Source of the DNA: Oryzobacter faecalis
GTDB lineage: Bacteria; Actinomycetota; Actinomycetes; Actinomycetales; Dermatophilaceae
Direction: 5' to 3'
DNA length: 64,000 bases
Assembly: GCF_046764005.1 (NCBI RefSeq)
Contig: NZ_JBKOFW010000012.1
Coordinates: forward strand, 1-64,000
A program made the position numbers and the translations under genes. Below the pieces are notes generated by a model, which was given only the letters and a program-made list of their open reading frames with translations, did no database searches and was not told the DNA's origin. Position 1 is the first letter of the stretch, and every line of letters begins with the position of its first letter. This document shows positions 49,022-56,767 of this stretch, one piece after another.

Positions 49022-51030
49022 CCGCCGTCGACGAGTACCTCGAGGTCGGGCCGGAGGTCGGCTCCGGGACCGGGTCCGAGGTCGTCGACGCGCTGGAGGT
49101 CGTGGCACGCGTGGTCCTCCCCGTGGCCGAGGACCCCGACGTCCTCCCGCTCTACGTCGACGGCGCCCACGTGCCCGACCCGCGCCCCGAGGAGGACGAG
49201 GACGCGCCGGTCCTCTCACTGCCGTCCGACCAGCACCCCGACCAGGTGCTCGGACGTCGCTCGTACCGGATCGACGCCGGCGGGCGCACCTCGTTCGCGA
49301 CGATCCTCAACGCCTTCCCGGCCTCGTACTGGAGGCGGTTCGCCACGGCGCCGGCGGTGACGCTGCGGGCGCGGACCACCGGTCCGGGAACCCTCGTCGT
49401 CTACCGGTCGTCGGCGCGGGGCGCGTCGGCCCGGGTGACGAGCCGCCGCCTCGACGGGGTGGGGTCGACCGAGGTCGAGCTGCCGCTCACCTCGTTCGTG
49501 GACGGCGGCTGGTACTGGTTCGACCTCGTGGCGGGGGCCAAGGCCCTCGTCCTCGTCGAGGCGGACTGGTGCGTCCCCGCGCGCCCGCGGGTGGGGCGGG
49601 CGCGCGGGGTCACGGTCGGCATCACGACGTTCGACCGGCCAGGACTCTGCGCGGCCCTGCTGGGCCAGCTCGGGACGGCCGGCGAGCTGGACGACCTCCT
49701 CGACGAGGTCGTCGTCGTCGACCAGGGCCGCCGGCACGTCGAGGACGACCCCGCGTTCCCGGCGGCCCGTGGCGCCCTGGGCGACCGGCTGCGCGTCATC
49801 CGTCAGCCGAACCTCGGTGGCTCCGGCGGGTTCTCGCGCGCCATGCTCGAGACCCTCGACGCCGACCGCTCCGACCACGTGCTCCTCCTCGACGACGACG
49901 TCGTCGCCGAGCCGGAGGGCATCGCCCGGGCCGTGGCGTTCGCCCGGCACGCGCGCCGGCCCACGGTCGTCGGCGGGCACATGTTCTCCATGCACGAGCG
50001 GTCGGTCCTCCACGCGTTCAGCGAGGTCGTGCGGCCGTGGCAGTTCCGGTGGATGCCGGCTGCGCCCTCCGAGCACGACCACGACCTCGCGCGCTGGAAC
50101 CTGCGCTCGACGCCGTGGATGCACCGGCGGATCCACTCCGACTACACCGGCTGGTGGATGTGCCTCGTGCCGACCGCCGTCCTGCGCGACGTCGGGCTGT
50201 CGATGCCCTTCTTCATCAAGTGGGACGACGCCGAGTTCGGCCTGCGCGCGGCTCGCAACGGACACCCCACGGTGTCGCTGCCGGGTGCTGCGGTGTGGCA
50301 CGTGCCGTGGACCGACAAGGACGACAGCGTCGACTGGCAGGCGTACTTCCACGCCCGGAACCGGCTCGTCGCGGCCCTCGTCCACTCGCCCTACGAGCGC
50401 GGCGGCCGGCTCGTGCGCGAGTCGCTCGCCATCTCCGTCAAGCACGTGCTGGCGATGCAGTACTCCGCGGCGGCGCTGCGCGTGCGCGCGGTGGAGGACG
50501 TCCTCCAGGGACCGCACGCGCTGCACCCGGTCCTGCCGACCCGGCTCGCCGAGGTCCGTGCCCTGCGGGCCGCCCACGAGGACGCCCACGTCGAGTCGGA
50601 CCCGGAACGCTTCCCGCCGGTTCGGCCGGTGCGGCCACGGCGCAAGGACCCGTCGGCGGCGCGGCCGTCCTCGGCCCTGGCGACCGTGCGGGCGGCGGTG
50701 GGCGGCCTCGTCCACCAGGTGCGCGCGGTGCCCGAAGGGGCGCTGGGCCGCCCCGAGCGCGAGGTGGCCTCACCCGACGCCGGATGGTGGACGCTCGCCC
50801 GGCTCGACTCCGCGCTCGTCGCCTCGTCCGACGGGGGCGGCCTGGCGTGGCTGCGCCGCGACCGCGGGACGGCCGGCCGCGCCGTGGCGGACGCCGTGCG
50901 CACGCACCGGGAGCTGCTCCGCCGCTGGCCCGAGCTCGCGGAGGCCTACCGCGAGGCCGTCCCGGCGCTCGTCGGCGAGGACGCCTGGCGGGTCACCCTC
51001 GGGCTCGACCTCCCGGACCGGCGGCGGTGA
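49018..51030 (+). CDS. glfT2: Galactofuranosyltransferase GlfT2-like polymerase (670 aa)
   Basis: In mycobacteria GlfT2 extends galactan with alternating beta-1,5/1,6-Galf. Here an N-terminal beta-sandwich (~75-185), a GT-A domain with 'TVGITTFDRPGLCAALLGQL', 'QPNLGGSGGFSRAM', DDD at 292-294, 'WDDAEF' at 402-407 and metal-ligand His428 in 'VWHVPW', then a helical C-terminus rich in Arg/Ala. Length is close to mycobacterial GlfT2 (~640). GTGA overlaps on both sides with glf and the exporter permease place it in one operon. Linkage pattern of the product is not predictable. Confidence 0.9.
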   Translation: MTAVDEYLEVGPEVGSGTGSEVVDALEVVARVVLPVAEDPDVLPLYVDGAHVPDPRPEEDEDAPVLSLPSDQHPDQVLGRRSYRIDAGGRTSFATILNAFPASYWRRFATAPAVTLRARTTGPGTLVVYRSSARGASARVTSRRLDGVGSTEVELPLTSFVDGGWYWFDLVAGAKALVLVEADWCVPARPRVGRARGVTVGITTFDRPGLCAALLGQLGTAGELDDLLDEVVVVDQGRRHVEDDPAFPAARGALGDRLRVIRQPNLGGSGGFSRAMLETLDADRSDHVLLLDDDVVAEPEGIARAVAFARHARRPTVVGGHMFSMHERSVLHAFSEVVRPWQFRWMPAAPSEHDHDLARWNLRSTPWMHRRIHSDYTGWWMCLVPTAVLRDVGLSMPFFIKWDDAEFGLRAARNGHPTVSLPGAAVWHVPWTDKDDSVDWQAYFHARNRLVAALVHSPYERGGRLVRESLAISVKHVLAMQYSAAALRVRAVEDVLQGPHALHPVLPTRLAEVRALRAAHEDAHVESDPERFPPVRPVRPRRKDPSAARPSSALATVRAAVGGLVHQVRAVPEGALGRPEREVASPDAGWWTLARLDSALVASSDGGGLAWLRRDRGTAGRAVADAVRTHRELLRRWPELAEAYREAVPALVGEDAWRVTLGLDLPDRRR

Positions 51031-51893
51031 CCGCGCCCGCCGACGCGGGGCTCGTCGTCCAGGGGACCGGGGGAGGGCTTCGCGAGGTCCTCGGGCGCCG
51101 GCACCTGCTCGTCCTCCTCGTCCGCAAGGAGCTGCGCGTCCGGTACCGGGCCTCGCTGCTCGGGCTCGGCTGGTCCTACGTCAAGCCCACGGTGCAGTTC
51201 CTCGTGTACTTCGTCGCCCTCGGACTGGTCCTGCGGCAGAACGAGATCGGGGACTACGCGGTGTACCTGTTCGGCGGGCTCATGGTCGTCGGCGTCTTCG
51301 CCGAGGCCGTCGGCAACGCGACGAGGTCGGTCGTCGCCAACGGCGAGCTCGTCCGCAAGATCTTCCTGCCGCGGGAGCTGTTCCCCGTGGCGAGCGTGTG
51401 CGTCGCAGGCGTCCACCTCGTGCCGCAGCTGGGCGTGCTGCTCGTCGCGTCGCTGGTCGCCGGCTGGCGCCCGGACCCCGTGGGGGTGCTGGCGCTCGTC
51501 GCCGCGGTCGTCCTCCTGGCCGTGCTGGCGCTGGGGCTCGGCCTCGTCCTCGCCGCGGTCGACGTCATGTTCCGCGACGTCGAGAACGTCGTCGACCTCG
51601 TCCTCACCGTCCTCGTCTGGACCAGCCCCGTGCTCTACCCCTGGCACCTCGTCGCCGACCTCGTCGGTCGCACGTCGTGGCTGCTGACGCTCTACCAGGC
51701 GAACCCGCTGACCGTGGCCGTCGACCTGGTCCACCGGGCGACGTGGCAGACCGCCTCGCCCGGGAACGCCGCGTTCGCCGCGCCGGACCTGCTCGAGCGG
51801 TCGGTCCTCGCCTTCCTCGTCGCGGGGCTGTCGGTCGTCGCCGGGCAGCGGGTGTTCCGCAGGACGTCCGGCCGCTTCGCGCAGGAGCTCTGA
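51027..51893 (+). CDS. Polysaccharide ABC exporter permease, Wzm/RfbD-like (288 aa)
   Basis: ABC-2 type permease with about six helices: 'LLVLLVRKELRVRYRASLLGLGWSYVKPTVQFLVYFVALGLVL', 'YLFGGLMVVGVFAEAVGNATRSVVANGELVRKIFLPRELFPVA', 'LAAVDVMFRDVENVVDLVLTVLVWTSPVLYPWHLV'. These blocks are typical of O-antigen/teichoic-acid/galactan exporters (Wzm, TagG, mycobacterial Rv3783). With the next gene it should flip lipid-linked galactan across the membrane. GTGA overlap with glfT2. Confidence 0.9.
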   Translation: MTAPADAGLVVQGTGGGLREVLGRRHLLVLLVRKELRVRYRASLLGLGWSYVKPTVQFLVYFVALGLVLRQNEIGDYAVYLFGGLMVVGVFAEAVGNATRSVVANGELVRKIFLPRELFPVASVCVAGVHLVPQLGVLLVASLVAGWRPDPVGVLALVAAVVLLAVLALGLGLVLAAVDVMFRDVENVVDLVLTVLVWTSPVLYPWHLVADLVGRTSWLLTLYQANPLTVAVDLVHRATWQTASPGNAAFAAPDLLERSVLAFLVAGLSVVAGQRVFRRTSGRFAQEL

Positions 51894-52636
51894 TGGGGTC
51901 CCCGGTCGCCGCCGACACGGCCGTGTCCGTCGAGGGCGCCTCGAAGCACTTCCGGCTGCGGCACACGCACTCCCTCAAGGAGTCGCTCGTCTGGGCCGTC
52001 CAGGGCCGCCCCCGGCACGAGGACTTCACCGCCCTCGCCCCGCTCGACCTCGACATCCCGCGCGGCCAGTCGGTGGCCCTGCTGGGGCGCAACGGGTCGG
52101 GGAAGTCCACGCTGCTCAAGCTCGTCGCCGGGGTCATGGCACCGGACACGGGGCGCGTCCGGGTCCGTGGCCGGCTCGCCGGGCTGCTCGAGGTCGGCGC
52201 CGGCTTCCACCCGGACCTCACCGGGCGCGAGAACGTCCACCTCAACGCGGCGATCCTCGGGATGGGCCGCGCGCAGGTCGAGGAGCGGTTCGACGCCATC
52301 GTCGGGTTCGCCGACATCGGGCCGTTCCTCGACACGCAGGTGCGCTTCTACTCGTCCGGGATGTTCCTGCGCCTGGCGTTCGCCGTGGCCGTGCACACCG
52401 ACCCCGACGTCTTCCTCGTCGACGAGATCCTCGCCGTCGGCGACGAGGCGTTCCGGGACAAGTGCCTGCGCCGTATCGAGGAGCTGCGGGCCGAGGGGCG
52501 CACCCTCGTCGTCGTCAGCCACGACCTGCCGCTCATGGAGCGGCTCTGCGACCGCGGGGTCGTCCTGGACGGCGGGCGGCTCGTCCACGACGGACCGGTG
52601 GCCTCGGCGGTCCAGCGGCTGCGGGCCACCCTGTGA
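51893..52636 (+). CDS. Polysaccharide ABC exporter ATPase, Wzt/RfbE-like (247 aa)
   Basis: Walker A 'ALLGRNGSGKSTLLKLVAGV', 'EVGAGFHPDLTGRENVHLNAAILGM' (family motif), signature 'RFYSSGMFLRLAFAVAVHTDPDVFLVDEILAVGDEAFRDKC' including Walker B, switch 'VVVSHDLPLMERLCDRGVVLDGG'. It lacks the C-terminal carbohydrate-binding extension of long Wzt proteins, so export should not depend on recognising a chain-end cap, as for Rv3781/TagH-short types. TGATG overlap with the permease. Confidence 0.92.
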   Translation: MGSPVAADTAVSVEGASKHFRLRHTHSLKESLVWAVQGRPRHEDFTALAPLDLDIPRGQSVALLGRNGSGKSTLLKLVAGVMAPDTGRVRVRGRLAGLLEVGAGFHPDLTGRENVHLNAAILGMGRAQVEERFDAIVGFADIGPFLDTQVRFYSSGMFLRLAFAVAVHTDPDVFLVDEILAVGDEAFRDKCLRRIEELRAEGRTLVVVSHDLPLMERLCDRGVVLDGGRLVHDGPVASAVQRLRATL

Positions 52637-54531
52637 CCTGGACGTCGGCGCTGCCGGTCGTGAGCACCGCCGTGGCGGTGCTCGTCGTGCCCGGTGCGCT
52701 CGTCGCGTGGGCGGCCGGGCTGCGCGGGGTCCTCGTCGCCGGCGTGGCACCGCTGCTGTCCGTGGCCGTGACGGCGGTGGCCGCCGTCGTCACGCCGTGG
52801 GTCGGGTTGCGCTGGGGCGCAGCGGCATTCGGCCTCGGGCTCGCGGGCGCTGCCGGTGTCGCGGGTTCGGCCCGGTGGATGGTGCAGCGCCGGTGGCCGC
52901 TGTCCGAGCCCGCCCCCGGTGACCCGGCGGCCTCGTGGGCCGGTCTGGTGGTCGGCCTGGCCGCGGGCGGTGCTGCGCTGGCGTCCGGCGTCGAGCGCGG
53001 GCTCGGCTCACCGGAGCGGTGGCCACAGACCTTCGACGCGGTCTTCCACCTCGACGCGGTGTGGCACGTCCTGAGGACCGGTGACGGGTCGTCGCTGACG
53101 CTGGCGGCGATGACGCGCCCCGAGTCGACGCGCGGGTTCTACCCCGCGGCGTGGCACGACCTCGTGGCCCTGGTCGCGGGGGTGACCGGGGCCGACGTCG
53201 TCGTGGCCACCGCCGCCACGTCGATGGCCGTCGTCGCCGTCGCCTGGCCGCTGGGCTGCACGGCGGTGACGCGGGTCGCGGCCGGTGCGTCGGGGCCGCT
53301 CCTCGCGGCCGCGGGTGCCCTGTCCGCGGCGGTCTCCGCCTCGCCCGTCCTCCTCGTGTCCTACGGGACGCTCTGGCCGAACGCGCTCGGCACCGCCGTG
53401 CTCCCGGCGGCCCTCGCCGTCGGGGTGGCGGTGCTCCGGCCGCCCTCCGGAGGACGGCCCGCCGCCGGGGCGGTGCTCGTCATCGGGTTCCCCGGCCTGG
53501 CGCTGGCGCACCCGAACGCCGTCGTCTCCCTCCTCGTCCTCGGCACCGCCGCCGCGTTCGCCCTCCGGTGGTCGTCCGGACGCCCGGCGCGGGCGGTGCT
53601 CGTGGCGTGGGCCCTCCTCCTCGGCTGGCTCGTGGCGTGGTCTCCCGTCTTCGCCGCGACGCGGCAGCAGGCCTGGCCCGCGCGGCAGACGACCGGTCAG
53701 GCGGTCGGGGAGTGGCTGACGCTCTCGCCGGAGCGCACGCCCGTCCCGCTCGTCGTCGTCGGGTTCCTCGCGGTCGGGGTCGTCGTGGCCGGGCGGTCCC
53801 CGAGGCTGCGCTGGCTGCTCGCGGTGCACGCGGTGGGCGGCGGGCTGTTCGTGCTCGTCGCCGGGAGCGACGGGAGGGTCGCACGCTGGGTGAGCGGTCC
53901 GTGGTGGGACGACCCGTACCGGCTGGGCGCGCTCGTCGCCGTCGCCGCGGTGCCGCTGGCCGCGGTGGGCCTGCGTGCCGTGGCCGGCTGGGCCGCCGAC
54001 CACCTGCCTGCGGCCGCGGGGCGCGGGCGTCGGGAAGCGGTGGTGGCAGGCGTCCTCCTCGTCGGGACGGCCGTCCTCAGCGGTGGTCTGTACCGCGCCG
54101 AGACCGCCTCCACGATCGAGCGCTGGGCGGGCCGGGAGGACATGCTCGGTCCCGCGGAGCGCGAGCTCGTCGCGGGCGTCGGCCACTGGGTGCCCGAGGG
54201 GGAGCGGGTGGCCGGCAACCCGTTCGACGGGCTTGCGTTCACCGGACCGCTGGCCGACCGGGAGGCGGTGTTCCCGCACACGACGGGTCGGTGGGGCGCG
54301 GACCGCGAGCTGCTCGCGTCCTCGCTCGCCTCGGTGGCGACGCGGCCGGACGTGTGCGCCGCGCTCGACCGGCTGCGCGTGCGCCACGTCCTCGACGGGC
54401 AGTCGCGGTTCTGGACCGACGACCTGCGGCGCCCGCTCTACGCGGGGTTGGAGGTCGCGGGCCGGCCGGGGTTCGAGGAGGTCGCCCGCGGCGGTTCGGC
54501 GTCCCTCTGGCGCGTCACGGCCTGCGGCTGA
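52633..54531 (+). CDS. Large polytopic membrane protein, DUF6541-like (632 aa)
   Basis: About 12-13 hydrophobic helices from residue 5 to ~500, then a ~130-aa extracytosolic domain ('AETASTIERWAGREDMLGPAERELVAGVGHWVPEGERVAGNPFDGLAFTGPLADREAVFPHTTG'). 'PQTFDAVFHLDAVWHVLRTGDGSSL' and 'ESTRGFYPAAWHDLVALVAGVTG' in the first loops resemble the GT-C-like DUF6541 family of actinobacterial wall clusters. Coupled to the Wzt-like gene by GTGA, so it probably acts on the exported galactan as a polyprenyl-sugar transferase or ligase. Inferred from context only. Confidence 0.78.
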   Translation: MTWTSALPVVSTAVAVLVVPGALVAWAAGLRGVLVAGVAPLLSVAVTAVAAVVTPWVGLRWGAAAFGLGLAGAAGVAGSARWMVQRRWPLSEPAPGDPAASWAGLVVGLAAGGAALASGVERGLGSPERWPQTFDAVFHLDAVWHVLRTGDGSSLTLAAMTRPESTRGFYPAAWHDLVALVAGVTGADVVVATAATSMAVVAVAWPLGCTAVTRVAAGASGPLLAAAGALSAAVSASPVLLVSYGTLWPNALGTAVLPAALAVGVAVLRPPSGGRPAAGAVLVIGFPGLALAHPNAVVSLLVLGTAAAFALRWSSGRPARAVLVAWALLLGWLVAWSPVFAATRQQAWPARQTTGQAVGEWLTLSPERTPVPLVVVGFLAVGVVVAGRSPRLRWLLAVHAVGGGLFVLVAGSDGRVARWVSGPWWDDPYRLGALVAVAAVPLAAVGLRAVAGWAADHLPAAAGRGRREAVVAGVLLVGTAVLSGGLYRAETASTIERWAGREDMLGPAERELVAGVGHWVPEGERVAGNPFDGLAFTGPLADREAVFPHTTGRWGADRELLASSLASVATRPDVCAALDRLRVRHVLDGQSRFWTDDLRRPLYAGLEVAGRPGFEEVARGGSASLWRVTACG

Positions 54532-54560
54532 CCGGCCCGGCGACGGCATGCCCAGCCGGG

Positions 54561-55148
54561 TCAGCGGACGAGCTCGTGGACGGCCCAGCCGCCGGTCCTG
54601 GACCATCGAAGGAGCGGCGCGCCCTGCCACGAGGTCGTGAGCCAGACGTCGGTGAGCCGGTCGTCCTCGACATCGGGATCCGCCGCGGGGAGCCCTTCGA
54701 CAGGGCGGCCGAGCGCGGCGAACTCGCCGCCGCCCAGGTGGCCTCGGCCGATGCCGACGAACAGGTGCCGCTCGTCGACGCGGACCGCCCCGGCCACCTT
54801 CGCCGCGCGACGGGCGACGTGGGGCACGAGGAGCAGCTCGGTGACGAGGGCAGGCAGCACGTCCGGCAGGTCGACGCCTTCGTCGGCGCCTCGGGGAGGA
54901 CGGCGTGCGCGGCCCCTCGAGCGTGGCCCGAGCAGCGCCTCCCGGTGCCGCACTCCGTCGCCGGCGACGGTCGTCACCTCGACGGCGGCGACGCGTCCCC
55001 GGGGCAGGAGGAGGTCGAGGTCGTACGCCCCCTGGAGCCGCCCGACGTCGTGGGCGCGAGCCACCCCGCCCGTGATGTGCTCGAGCGCCAGCGCGGCGAA
55101 CGACTCGTCGTCGCTCAGCCCGTCGAGCCGCTTCGGATCCGAACCCAC
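54561..55148 (-). CDS. Hypothetical protein (195 aa)
   Basis: Not recognised. Acidic N-terminus 'LDGLSDDESFAALALEHITGGVARAHDVGRLQGAYDLDLLLPRGRVAAVEVTTVAGD', whose 'YDLDL..RVAAVEVT' resembles the core strands of PD-(D/E)xK-type folds although the lysine is replaced by Thr. The C-terminus ends 'VWLTTSWQGAPLLRWSRTGGWAVHELVR'. It has a GTG start 7 nt after TAGCCT and no open competitor with domain content. Similar-looking orphan proteins are common in actinobacteria. The opposite-strand frame over the same bases looks like a shadow. Confidence 0.6.
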   Translation of the reverse strand: MGSDPKRLDGLSDDESFAALALEHITGGVARAHDVGRLQGAYDLDLLLPRGRVAAVEVTTVAGDGVRHREALLGPRSRGRARRPPRGADEGVDLPDVLPALVTELLLVPHVARRAAKVAGAVRVDERHLFVGIGRGHLGGGEFAALGRPVEGLPAADPDVEDDRLTDVWLTTSWQGAPLLRWSRTGGWAVHELVR

Positions 55149-55155
55149 GCACCAG

Positions 55156-55161
55156 AGGCTA
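55156..55161 (-). promoter_or_regulatory. -10 hexamer TAGCCT for hypothetical gene
   Basis: TAGCCT on the minus strand, 7 nt before the GTG at 55148. Confidence 0.4.
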
Positions 55162-55225
55162 GGCGCAGTCGCCGAGATCCTCGGACGGACAGGACATCCG
55201 GGGTGCCAGACCTGGCCACAGGGGG

Positions 55226-55299
55226 TGGGGCGTGTCGGGCTTGAACCGACGACCGACGGATTATGAGTCCGCTGCTCTGACCGACTGAGCTAACGCCCC
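55226..55299 (-). tRNA. tRNA with CAT anticodon (Ile2 or elongator Met)
   Basis: A 74-nt cloverleaf on the minus strand: acceptor GGGGCGT/ACGCCCC with discriminator A, D-arm TAGCTCAGTCGGTCAGAGCA, anticodon loop CTCATAA (CAT at 55265-55263), T-arm GTCGGTTCAAGCCCGAC. Not an initiator: the acceptor starts with a paired G-C. TAGCTCAGT..AGAGCAG and GACTCATAATC resemble lysidine-modified tRNA-Ile2, but elongator tRNA-Met is not excluded without comparison. Confidence 0.9.
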
Positions 55300-55402
55300 T
55301 GGAAGCGACGCCGATTCTGTCACGCACCTTCCTGGGCCGATCGCGTGACCAGAGAGGCGCATGGGTTCTGCGATTCCTCTGGTGCGTCCGTGACCCATGG
55401 GG

Positions 55403-55408
55403 CACAAT
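55403..55408 (+). promoter_or_regulatory. -10 hexamer CACAAT for DUF3145 gene
   Basis: CACAAT lies 132 nt before the ATG at 55541, giving a long GC-rich 5' leader. Unlike most genes in this window, this one has a strong ribosome site (AAGGAGG) and so a conventional leader. The 240 bases between the tRNA and the gene show nothing else clear. Confidence 0.35.
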
Positions 55409-55540
55409 GGCGACCACAACCGGCGCCCGACGGCGCCCGAACAGTCACGCAGCACGGCACCCGCTCGACAGCACCACCAGGCCTCCACCACGTGCACCGG
55501 CGTTGGGGAAGACGTCCCTCGCACGCTGAAGGAGGCCAGG

Positions 55541-56056
55541 ATGTCTGTCGCGATGCCGCGCACCGTCACGCGGGGAGTGGTGTACGTCCACTCGACCCCC
55601 AAGGCGCTGTGCCCGCACGTGGTCTGGGCCATCGAGGGTGTCCTCGGTGGCCGTGTCAGCGTCGACTGGACCGCCCAGCCCGCCGCACCCGGACTGGTGC
55701 GCACCGAGCTCAGCTGGGCGGGCGAGGCCGGTAGCGGCGCCCGCATCGCCTCGGCGCTGCGCGGGTGGGACAACCTTCGCTACGAGGTGACCGAGGAGCC
55801 GAGCCCGGGCTGCGACGGCTCGCGCTGGTCGCACACCCCGCGCCTGGGCATCCACCACACCTGGACGTCCGCGAGCGGTGACGCCGTCGTCAACGAGGAC
55901 CGCCTGCGTGAGGTCGTCATGCTTGCCCAAGGCAGCCCCGAGGCGATGCAGGAGATGCTCGAGGAGCTGCTCGGCACGGAGTGGGACGAGGAGCTCGAGC
56001 CCTTCCGCTACGCCGGCGACGGTGCCCCGGTCCGCTGGCTCCACAAGGTGGGCTGA
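55541..56056 (+). CDS. DUF3145 family protein (171 aa)
   Basis: Matches the actinobacterial DUF3145 family: 'TRGVVYVHSTPKALCPHVVWAIEGVLGGRVSVDWTAQPAAPGLVRTELSWAG', 'GSGARIASALRGWDNLRYEVTEEPS', 'RWSHTPRLGIHHTWTSASGDAVVNEDRLREVV', and a C-terminal 'LGTEWDEELEPFRYAGDGAPVRWLHKVG'. Cytosolic, function unknown, very conserved in actinobacteria and often near the fatty-acid synthesis genes, as here. The ATG at 55541 is decided by AAGGAGG 7 nt upstream. Confidence 0.9.
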   Translation: MSVAMPRTVTRGVVYVHSTPKALCPHVVWAIEGVLGGRVSVDWTAQPAAPGLVRTELSWAGEAGSGARIASALRGWDNLRYEVTEEPSPGCDGSRWSHTPRLGIHHTWTSASGDAVVNEDRLREVVMLAQGSPEAMQEMLEELLGTEWDEELEPFRYAGDGAPVRWLHKVG

Positions 56057-56068
56057 GCCGACACCGCG

Positions 56069-56650
56069 TCAGCGCAGCGGGTGGTCGAGGTCGACCAGCC
56101 GGTCGCCGAGGACGTCGCTGATGACCATCCACGCCGAGGGGGTCAGCAACTCACCGGCCACGAGGTAGAACTTGTCGGTCGAGGTGTCGACGACGAGGAC
56201 GTCCTCGACCCAGGTGCCCCCCGTGACCGACGAGGTGAGGATCGTGTGGGTCGCGGCGAACGTGCCGATCGACCACGTCGTGTGTGACCACGACGCGTGG
56301 ATCGGCGTCCCGGGAGGGGCCTGGGCCGCCACCATCCGGCGGAACGCCCGCCGCGTGCGCCAGGGCAGCGCGACGAACGCGTCGAGCGCGACGAGCACGC
56401 CGGCCACGAGGAGGGTCGAGAGCCCGAAGAGCCACGGGTTGCCCGGCCGGATCGGGCCGAGCACCCACTGGGCGGCGCCCGCGAGCACGAACCCGACGAC
56501 CCACGTCGCGGCGAACGAGCGCCACACGACGGGGCGGCGCAGGTGCCGGCGGGTGGCCGCGCGGGCCTCCCGCTCGGCGACCTCGGTCGTCATCACGGTG
56601 CCGGTCTCGACGGCTCCACCGGCGGCGACGGGGACGGGCTGCTCGTTCAC
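56069..56650 (-). CDS. Two-helix membrane protein, YcxB-like (193 aa)
   Basis: Cytosolic N-terminus (~45 aa), two membrane helices ('VWRSFAATWVVGFVLAGAAQWVLG' ~42-65 and 'WLFGLSTLLVAGVLVALDAFVALPW' ~73-97), then a ~95-aa beta-rich cytosolic domain ('IHASWSHTTWSIGTFAATHTILTSSVTGGTWVEDVLVVDTSTDKFYLVAGELL'). This is the layout of YcxB-like proteins; function unknown. GTG start, 6 nt after TATGTT. Convergent with DUF3145, 12 bases apart. Confidence 0.7.
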   Translation of the reverse strand: MNEQPVPVAAGGAVETGTVMTTEVAEREARAATRRHLRRPVVWRSFAATWVVGFVLAGAAQWVLGPIRPGNPWLFGLSTLLVAGVLVALDAFVALPWRTRRAFRRMVAAQAPPGTPIHASWSHTTWSIGTFAATHTILTSSVTGGTWVEDVLVVDTSTDKFYLVAGELLTPSAWMVISDVLGDRLVDLDHPLR

Positions 56651-56656
56651 GCTCGA

Positions 56657-56662
56657 AACATA
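56657..56662 (-). promoter_or_regulatory. -10 hexamer TATGTT for YcxB-like gene
   Basis: TATGTT on the minus strand, 6 nt before the GTG at 56650. Confidence 0.45.
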
Positions 56663-56706
56663 GCGAGGGGTGGTGCTGGCACGAGCCTGCTTCGCCGGGG
56701 TCGGAC

Positions 56707-56757
56707 CGAACGGTGGAGGCCCCCGTGCGAGATCAGCGCGGGGGCCTCCACCGTTCG
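56707..56757 (-). terminator. Terminator of the fab operon
   Basis: A perfect 19-bp stem: CGAACGGTGGAGGCCCCCG (56707-56725) and its complement (56739-56757), 13-nt loop, 10 bases after the fabF stop. No U-tract. Confidence 0.85.
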
Positions 56758-56767
56758 TCCGGCGGGC

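Noticed and set aside
54637..55266. Plus-strand 209-codon frame opposite the hypothetical gene at 54561-55148
   Set aside because: Ser/Arg/Pro-rich without pattern and runs into the tRNA gene; the minus-strand frame has a promoter-like element and more protein-like composition.
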